From the NCBI GenBank assembly GCA_022821905.1, contig JAJECS010000020.1, forward strand, positions 62,001 to 126,000: a stretch of DNA of 64,000 nt, in the 5' to 3' direction. A program made the position numbers and the translations under genes. A model generated the notes under the pieces. It made no database searches. It was not told the origin of the DNA and saw only the letters and a list, made by a program, of their open reading frames with translations. Shown here piece by piece: positions 58,502-64,000 of this stretch (position 1 is its first letter; every line of letters starts with the position of its first letter). This DNA is from Chloroflexota bacterium. GTDB taxonomy: Bacteria > Chloroflexota > UBA11872.

Positions 58502-60049
58502 ATGCCCGATTACCGATCACGCGTACCCAGCTATACGTTCCCAACCGCGCTCAACGCCCAGGAAGCGGCGCTCGCCACAAATCCGCTCATGCACCGGTTG
58601 CAGGCGTCGCGGGCGGCGCTCGCGGACGACCCGTACCGCCCGATCTATCATTATGTCAACCCGGAGTCCACGCTCAACGATCCCAACGGCCTCTGCTTCT
58701 GGCGGGGCAACTGGCACCTCTTCTATCAGGCCTATCCGCCGGAAGATCCGCGTCAACATTGGGGCCACGCCGTGTCAACGGACCTCGTGCATTGGCGCGA
58801 CCTCCCCTACTGCATCTACCCCGACCCGGAAGAGAAGTGCTTCTCCGGCTCGACCCTTGTCGAGGACGACCGGGTCATCGCCATGTACTTCGGCACGCTG
58901 GTCGGCAACATGGTCGCCACGTCGAGCGATCCGCTGCTGCTCAACTGGACGAAAACTACCAACCGGGCGGTGATTCCGATTGCCGCGCCCGACGGCTCGC
59001 CGCTGCCATACACCGTCTACGACCCGTGCATCTGGAAGAAGGACGGCGTCTACTACTCCCTCTCCGGTTGGGCCAGACCCGGCGGCCCCGCGGGCAAGCC
59101 GATCCGCGCGAACTTCCTGTTTCGCTCCACCGACTTGGAGCATTGGGAATACCTGCACCCGTTCGTCGAGGACGACCGCTACACGTTGGTCGGCGACGAC
59201 GGCTCGGTGCCCTATTTCTGGCCGATCGGCGACCGGCACATCCTGCTCTTCGCCAGCCACATGACCGGCGCTCAATATTTGCTGGGGGACTACGACACGG
59301 CGCGGGACAAGTTCGTGGCCACGCACGGTGGACGATTCAACTTCGGCGCCATGCGGCCCGCCGGCATCCACGCGCCCTCCGCCACGCCGGACGGCCGCGG
59401 CGGTGTCATCGCCATCTTCAACATGAACGAGGGCAAGCCAACCGAGGGTTGGAACCAAATCATGTCGCTGCCGCGGCGCCTGACGGTCGACGGTGACGAC
59501 CTATTCATGGAACCGGTGCCGGCGCTCGCGGCGCTGCGGGACGCTCATGCCCGCGTGGATACGACCCGGCTGCCCGCCAACACGGAGCACGTGATCGAGT
59601 CGGTGCACGGCCGGGCGCTCGAGCTCGTGGCCGTGCTCGATTCCCAGGACGCACCCATGGTCGAGCTAAACGTCCTGCGCTCGCCGGGCAAGGAAGAGTT
59701 CACGCGCATCGCCTTCTTCAAGAATCGCGGTCATTTCGAACGCGTCTTGGGCACCGGGCGGCACTTGAGCCTGGTCACCATCGACACGTCGTACGCGTCG
59801 GAGGCGGCGGATGTCCTGTCACGCGCTCCGGAAGCGGCCCCGGTCAATGTCGAGCCGGACGAGCCCGTCGAGCTGCGAGTCTTCATTGACCACAGCGTCG
59901 TCGAGGTGTTCGTGAACTCCAGGCAATGCGCGGCGGTTCGCGTCTATCCGGAGCGGGCCGACAGCGTTGGGGTATCGCTGCGAGCGCAAGGGGCCGACGC
60001 CCTGCTCAAATCGCTCGACGCGTGGACCATGCGCTCGATCTGGCATTGA
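58502..60049 (+). CDS. GH32-family-like protein (fructanase/invertase fold) lacking the EC acid/base motif
   Basis: 515 residues. The propeller carries the nucleophile motif LNDPNG with Asp60, HWGHAVSTDLVHW, FSGSTLVEDD, the stabiliser motif as VYDPCIW with Asp174 (usually RDP), and later GMRPAGIHAPS-like MRPAGIHAPSATPDGRGG and WNQIMSLPRRLTVDG. Where GH32 enzymes read ECPD before F-PLGDK, this protein has SVPYFWPIGDR, so Ser235 replaces the acid/base Glu. The C-terminal GH32C sandwich is intact (LRVFIDHSVVEVFVNSR). No signal peptide. It is divergent from paralogue A and convergent with paralogue B. Confidence 0.88.
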   Translation: MPDYRSRVPSYTFPTALNAQEAALATNPLMHRLQASRAALADDPYRPIYHYVNPESTLNDPNGLCFWRGNWHLFYQAYPPEDPRQHWGHAVSTDLVHWRDLPYCIYPDPEEKCFSGSTLVEDDRVIAMYFGTLVGNMVATSSDPLLLNWTKTTNRAVIPIAAPDGSPLPYTVYDPCIWKKDGVYYSLSGWARPGGPAGKPIRANFLFRSTDLEHWEYLHPFVEDDRYTLVGDDGSVPYFWPIGDRHILLFASHMTGAQYLLGDYDTARDKFVATHGGRFNFGAMRPAGIHAPSATPDGRGGVIAIFNMNEGKPTEGWNQIMSLPRRLTVDGDDLFMEPVPALAALRDAHARVDTTRLPANTEHVIESVHGRALELVAVLDSQDAPMVELNVLRSPGKEEFTRIAFFKNRGHFERVLGTGRHLSLVTIDTSYASEAADVLSRAPEAAPVNVEPDEPVELRVFIDHSVVEVFVNSRQCAAVRVYPERADSVGVSLRAQGADALLKSLDAWTMRSIWH

Positions 60050-60173
60050 CGCCGATTGAACCGGCCCGACCCGGTCGTTGCCTCACAGCCACCAGGGCGC
60101 CGAGATGCGTCGGCACCCTTCGAGTGGCTTCGTTGCCGTTGGCCGAGCCATCCTGGCCGTTCCCCCAGCCTGG

Positions 60174-61739
60174 TCAGCCGTCCGAGCTGGTGATCTGAAA
60201 CGAGTAGAGCTGCGCGTCGTGCATGTAGAACCGCAGGTGGCGGTGCGGGATGAAGGTCGAATACACCGTCCCCGAGTCGATTCCCTCCGGCAGCGGCAGC
60301 GTCGCGTCGCCGCCCCAGGTCACGACGTGGGAAATCGAGTCGCCCGTAAACACGTCGCAGTCATCCGCGGATCGACCCTCCATCATCCGGTAGGTCACGT
60401 CCGACGCCTCCACCTTGATATGGCCCTGCGGCCCGCAGGACGCGTTGATCACCAGCCGGTCGCCCGGCGCGATGAAGGCCTCCGTCAGCAGCATGCCCAC
60501 GTGCTTGTCGTTCGTCCCGACCGACACGAAGCCATGCCGCCGCAGTTTGCCCAGTCCTAACGCGTAGGGGCTGCGATCCCGCGCGGATAGGGCGCCGGCG
60601 CCCCCGAAGTAGAACCACGACTCATCGCCCACGTCCACCATGTGCGGCGCCGCCACGATGAACTCGCCGAACGAGCCCTTCCCCCCGCTCTCAATCCAGG
60701 CGTGCGTCGGCCGCAGGCGGTCCCATTGGCGCGCGTCCCGGCTGTAGGCCAGCTGCGGGAACATCGTGCGCGTGGTCATGTTGAGCACGCCCAGAAACCC
60801 GACCCAATGGCTGCCCAGCCGGTAGGGCCGCATGCAGTAGAACGAGTCGTCCAGGTTGTCCAGCTCCGGGTCCGGCGCCAGCGCCAGCCGCGGCTCGCTC
60901 CAGTGGTGGAAGTCCCGGCTCTGGGCAAAGAAGATGCGCCGCATCCCCCGCCGGTTCGACAGCCCGTGCGCCGGGTCGGTGGTCGAGCCGCCGGCGATGG
61001 CCTGCTCCACCAGTCCCGCCCGCGGCCGCGGCGCCAGCTCCATCCACGGATGGCGCGTGAGGATGCAGTAGGTGCGAGTCTCGGGGTCGAAGAAGGGAAA
61101 AATGCCGTCGCCCTGCTTGGCGCCCAGGCCCTCGAACATGGGCGGCTCGTCATAGGTCGTCCAGTGGATGCTGTCGGCTGAATACGCGCGTCGCACGTTC
61201 GCCCCGGGAAGCTCGTCCGCCACCCGAAAGCCCGGCGGTCCGATCTCATAAAACGCCTTGTACCGGCGCGCCGGGTCCGTCTCCAGCGGATCGTCCAGCG
61301 GCGCCAGGCCCCACACGTTGCCGTGCGTGCGGTCGCCCATCACGATGTTGGTGTCGTGGCCATCCTCGTGCGTGATCCCCATCGGCGGCTTTTCCCAGGT
61401 GACGCCGTCCTCCGAGCGCGCGAAGCAGACGCGAAACCGGGAAATGTCGTAGTCGATCAAGGTGCCGCCCGTGCGGCGCGACTTCTCGTGGTCGATGTCG
61501 AAGTCGTTATAGAGGAGGTGGAAGACGCCGTCGTCGTCACGCCAGACCTTGTAGTCGTCGGCGTGAAGGTTGACGTGGTGCTCCCACGGCTTGTCCTGGA
61601 CCAGGATCGGGTTGCCCTCGAACATCTCCGGGCTGTGCACGGTGCGGGAGATGTTCTGGATCTCCTCGATCATCCCGGTGTCGAAGAAGTACTGCGGCGT
61701 GTCGCGGATGTGCAGCTCGGTCGAGTCGAGATCAGCCAT
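60174..61739 (-). CDS. Five-bladed β-propeller glycosidase-like protein, paralogue B
   Basis: 521 residues, same length as paralogue A with no gaps and about 53 differences by hand count (about 90% identical). Differences cluster at residues 325-332 (TTRTMF against TEYKLH), at 350-362 (ESGGKGSFGEF against PGGGPGSYDEL) and in a loop at ARDRSPYALG. The rest, including YYEIGPP-like FYEIGPPGFRVADELPGANV, is nearly invariant. It starts 83 bases after the DppB-type gene of cluster C, so it is probably co-transcribed with that transporter, which ties the protein to an imported substrate. Confidence 0.82.
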   Translation of the reverse strand: MADLDSTELHIRDTPQYFFDTGMIEEIQNISRTVHSPEMFEGNPILVQDKPWEHHVNLHADDYKVWRDDDGVFHLLYNDFDIDHEKSRRTGGTLIDYDISRFRVCFARSEDGVTWEKPPMGITHEDGHDTNIVMGDRTHGNVWGLAPLDDPLETDPARRYKAFYEIGPPGFRVADELPGANVRRAYSADSIHWTTYDEPPMFEGLGAKQGDGIFPFFDPETRTYCILTRHPWMELAPRPRAGLVEQAIAGGSTTDPAHGLSNRRGMRRIFFAQSRDFHHWSEPRLALAPDPELDNLDDSFYCMRPYRLGSHWVGFLGVLNMTTRTMFPQLAYSRDARQWDRLRPTHAWIESGGKGSFGEFIVAAPHMVDVGDESWFYFGGAGALSARDRSPYALGLGKLRRHGFVSVGTNDKHVGMLLTEAFIAPGDRLVINASCGPQGHIKVEASDVTYRMMEGRSADDCDVFTGDSISHVVTWGGDATLPLPEGIDSGTVYSTFIPHRHLRFYMHDAQLYSFQITSSDG

Positions 61740-61822
61740 GGTTCGGCCCCCGCAGCCGTGATGGGGTCACGGTAGCACCGGGGCATCCGCACGAGTCTCC
61801 CGTTGCGTCGCCCAGTCGCGCG

Positions 61823-62797
61823 CTAAGTGGCCGTCGATCCTTCCAGCCGCACGCGCGGATCGATGTAGGTGTACAGCACGTCGACCACGAGGTTCATAAA
61901 CGCGTAGATCACCGCCGCCAAGACCACGAGACCCTGGACGATGGGGTAGTCGCGCTGGGTGATGGCGTTGATGAGCTGGAATCCCAGGCCCTGGCGCGTG
62001 AACACCGCTTCGATCACCACGGCCCCGCCCAAGAGCCCGCCGAACTCGAGGCCGATCACCGTCACCACGGGGATCAGCGCATTGCGCAGCGCGTGGAGCC
62101 AGATCACGGCTCGCTCGCGCAGGCCCTTGGCGCGTGCCGTGCGGATGTAGTCCCGCGACATCACGTCCAGCATCGACGACCGGGTCAGCCGCGCCAGGAT
62201 GGCGGAAGCCGCCAGGCCCAGGGTGATCGACGGCAGGATCAGCTCCTTGCCGTGACCATTGGAAATCGCCGGCAGCCAGTCGAGCGTAATGGCAAATATG
62301 AAAATCAAGACCAGCCCAACCAGGAACTGTGGCACCGACACGCCGATAATGGCGAACATTTGGGCCGCGTAGTCGATGATGGTGTGGTGCTTGATCGCGG
62401 ATAGGATTCCGGCGGTCAACCCCACGACAATCGCGACCGACATGCCCACCAGCGTGATCTGCATGGTGGCGGGCCAATGGTCGCCAATGATGTGCAGGAC
62501 CGGTCGCTTCTTGCGGATCGAGATTCCCAGGTCGCCGCGCAGCAGGTCCGCGACGTAGAGCACGTACTGGTGGGGCATCGACTTGTCCAGGTTGTAGGCC
62601 TCGCGCAGCCGCTCGAGCGTGGACTCCGATTCCAAGCCGGCGGCCGACGCGCTGGCTTGCCCCGGCTGATCCTGGCCGAAGTAGTAGAGGGTGATTGGGT
62701 CTCCAGGAACCAGGCGCAACAGCACGAAAGCCACCGTGACCACGCCCAGGGTGACGGGAATGATGTAGAGCAGCCGTCGCAGAATGTAGGCGCCCAT
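61823..62797 (-). CDS. ABC transporter permease, DppB type (cluster C)
   Basis: 324 residues: MGAYILRRLLYIIPVTLGVV, LRLVPGDPITLYYFGQD, GDHWPATMQITLVGMSVAIV, SNGHGKELILPSITLGLAAS, the loop TARAKGLRERAVIWLHALRN and DYPIVQGLVVLAAVIYAF. It is closer to the cluster B permease than to the cluster A one in the loop sequence. It lies between the binding-protein gene 62919 onward and paralogue B. The DppC partner, if present, is beyond the right edge. Confidence 0.93.
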   Translation of the reverse strand: MGAYILRRLLYIIPVTLGVVTVAFVLLRLVPGDPITLYYFGQDQPGQASASAAGLESESTLERLREAYNLDKSMPHQYVLYVADLLRGDLGISIRKKRPVLHIIGDHWPATMQITLVGMSVAIVVGLTAGILSAIKHHTIIDYAAQMFAIIGVSVPQFLVGLVLIFIFAITLDWLPAISNGHGKELILPSITLGLAASAILARLTRSSMLDVMSRDYIRTARAKGLRERAVIWLHALRNALIPVVTVIGLEFGGLLGGAVVIEAVFTRQGLGFQLINAITQRDYPIVQGLVVLAAVIYAFMNLVVDVLYTYIDPRVRLEGSTAT

Positions 62798-62810
62798 GGC
62801 TATGCCGAGC

Positions 62811-62838
62811 GGGCGCGGCGCCTGTAGGCGCCGCGCCC
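62811..62838 (-). promoter_or_regulatory. 12-bp perfect hairpin between binding protein and permease genes (cluster C)
   Basis: Arms 62811-62822 (GGGCGCGGCGCC) and 62827-62838 (GGCGCCGCGCCC) pair perfectly around a 4-base TGTA loop. It occupies the same place as the 47368-47405 hairpin of cluster A, 80 bases after the SBP stop and 13 bases before the permease ATG. Its sequence differs from the cluster A hairpin. It could reduce permease translation or stabilise the SBP mRNA. Confidence 0.72.
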
Positions 62839-62918
62839 AGCTTCAACTCGACCGATGCCGCCGGCCGACAAGCCGGCTGCCGCGGCCTTCCTCGTCGACA
62901 ACGATGTTGCGGGCGTTC

Positions 62919-64000
62919 CTAATCCTTGCTGTAGAGGTCCCCGAAGTACGGGTGCGACGCGCCGCTGCCGATGAACATGCGTCCGCCGACCGTTTGCGGA
63001 TTCGTGAGCCACGCCAGTAGCGACTGCACCAGCGGGACGCCCACCGCGTTCTGCATCAGGAGGTACTCAGCGTCCTTCCACATTTGCACTCGCTTCTCGG
63101 CGTCGAACTCGGTGCGCGCACCGTCCAAGAGCGGGTCAATGCGCGAGTCGGGATTGGGGACGCCCGGCTCACCGGAGTACTCGAAGAACGTCCACGCTCG
63201 TCCGGGCTTGCCAAGCAGCGAGGTGTGGAATCTCGTGTACAGCGCGTCGCCGTTGCGACCGCCGACGCCGTTCCACGCGTGGTGGTAGAGCCCCTGGCTC
63301 ATCCCCTCGGCAAAGGTGGGGAAGTCGATGTTCGGCACGTCCACGAAGATCCCGACGTTGGACTCGATGTCCAGCTTGAACAGCTCGCAAATCGGATTCG
63401 GGGTGTTCGGGAAGATCACCTCGAGCCGCTTGCCCTCCGAGTCGTAGCGGAAGCCATCCTCGCCTCGCGGGTAGCCCGCCGCGTCCAGAATCTCGTTCGC
63501 CTTGGGCACGTTCCAGTCGTAGAGCTTGGACGCCTCTTCGCTGAAGCCGATGGTGCCCGGAGCCAGCAGATTGCTCACCAGGGTCGGCGCGAGTCCACCG
63601 TTCTGCCGCACCGTCGCGGTCCGCCGGTCCAGCGCGTGAATCAGCGCCTTCCGCACCTCGATGTCGGTCAAGGGCCACTTGATCGTGTTCATCGGCACGT
63701 ACTGAATGTCGTTGAATAGCAGCCCGATGACGTGGAACGCGGGGTTCTCGGAAACTCGCTGCACGTCCGGGAACGTGAACTGCAGCGAGATGTCGATCTC
63801 GCCGGCCTCGAACGCCTGCGCGCGGGCGGCGAAGTCCATCGACAGCTGGAGAATCCTGGCCGTGTCGGCCAATCCGGGTCCCTTGTTCGTGGCGAATGGC
63901 GGGCCCCACGTGTAGTCGTCGAATCTCTCGTACAAGAGGTCGACATCGTCGGTCCAGCTCACGAACTTGTAGGGACCGGTCCCGACCGGACTGCGCTCGA
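62919..64000 (-). CDS. ABC transporter substrate-binding protein, SBP_bac_5 family (cluster C), 5' end cut by window edge
   Basis: C-terminal 360 residues of a binding protein; the open frame continues past 64000 with PVGTGPYKFVSWTDDVDLLY. It includes VRKALIHALDRRTATVRQNG, CELFKLDIESNVGIFVDVPN, YTRFHTSLLGKPGRAWTFFE and DAEYLLMQNAVGVPLVQSLL, each aligned with clusters A and B. The signal and stalk are not visible. The ligand-facing C-terminal half differs clearly from the other two, suggesting another substrate. Confidence 0.92.
   Translation of the reverse strand, partial: ERSPVGTGPYKFVSWTDDVDLLYERFDDYTWGPPFATNKGPGLADTARILQLSMDFAARAQAFEAGEIDISLQFTFPDVQRVSENPAFHVIGLLFNDIQYVPMNTIKWPLTDIEVRKALIHALDRRTATVRQNGGLAPTLVSNLLAPGTIGFSEEASKLYDWNVPKANEILDAAGYPRGEDGFRYDSEGKRLEVIFPNTPNPICELFKLDIESNVGIFVDVPNIDFPTFAEGMSQGLYHHAWNGVGGRNGDALYTRFHTSLLGKPGRAWTFFEYSGEPGVPNPDSRIDPLLDGARTEFDAEKRVQMWKDAEYLLMQNAVGVPLVQSLLAWLTNPQTVGGRMFIGSGASHPYFGDLYSKD

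Overview
The window is GC-rich bacterial chromosome. I place it in the Chloroflexota (inference, moderate confidence). The grounds are the long Val/Glu/Lys stalk behind the lipoprotein signal of the peptide-type ABC binding proteins, a β' subunit with a large coiled-coil insertion, and an accessory gene set (PhyH oxygenase, enolase-superfamily dehydratase, many DppB/DppC permeases) that recalls marine SAR202-like or sponge-associated Chloroflexota. No rRNA, tRNA, CRISPR array or insertion sequence was seen.

Layout. (1) 1-21370, minus strand: one uninterrupted gene-expression superoperon read rpoB, rpoC, rpsL, rpsG, fusA, tuf, rpsJ, rplC, rplD, rplW, rplB, rpsS, rplV, rpsC, rplP, rpmC, rpsQ, rplN, rplX, rplE, rpsN, rpsH, rplF, rplR, rpsE, rpmD, rplO (cut by the window edge). 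Genes overlap or abut. Several proteins carry lineage-specific extensions (S10 N-terminus, S17 acidic tail, RpoC insertion), and S12 naturally has Arg where most bacteria have the streptomycin-contact Lys43. (2) 21371-21886: a spacer with a Rho-independent terminator and a dispersed palindromic repeat. (3) 21887-24955, minus: grpE, dnaJ, prmA and a HIT hydrolase, a proteostasis operon. (4) 25107-36735, minus: a ten-gene cell-surface polysaccharide operon (small membrane protein, RmlD-like reductase, five glycosyltransferases, a Wzy/ligase-like membrane protein, a polyprenyl-phosphate sugar-1-phosphate transferase, and a double NHL-propeller lipoprotein). (5) 36838-45489: miaB, a SPOR-like/propeller lipoprotein, an SPFH-NfeD pair, a NUDIX hydrolase, a CocE/NonD hydrolase and a macrodomain protein. 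(6) 45486-64000: a nutrient-acquisition island with three peptide-family (DppBC/SBP) ABC transporter clusters. Two are arranged head-to-head as mirror images, and none has an ATPase gene in the window. They are interleaved with a PhyH oxygenase, an enolase-superfamily dehydratase, a GH32-like protein, and two about 90% identical 521-residue propeller glycosidase-like proteins.

How it fits together. The left half is core transcription, translation and folding; the middle builds and exports envelope glycan. In the right-hand island one propeller paralogue sits directly behind a binding-protein/permease pair. The other heads a likely operon with a small membrane protein and the enolase-superfamily enzyme. 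This suggests uptake and breakdown of a carbohydrate or sugar-acid substrate rather than peptides (inference). Perfect inverted repeats lie in both divergent control regions of the island, and strong perfect hairpins lie between binding-protein and permease genes in two of the three clusters. These are the most testable new regulatory features. The island, with its GH32-like protein lacking the canonical acid/base Glu, is the best candidate for undescribed biology.
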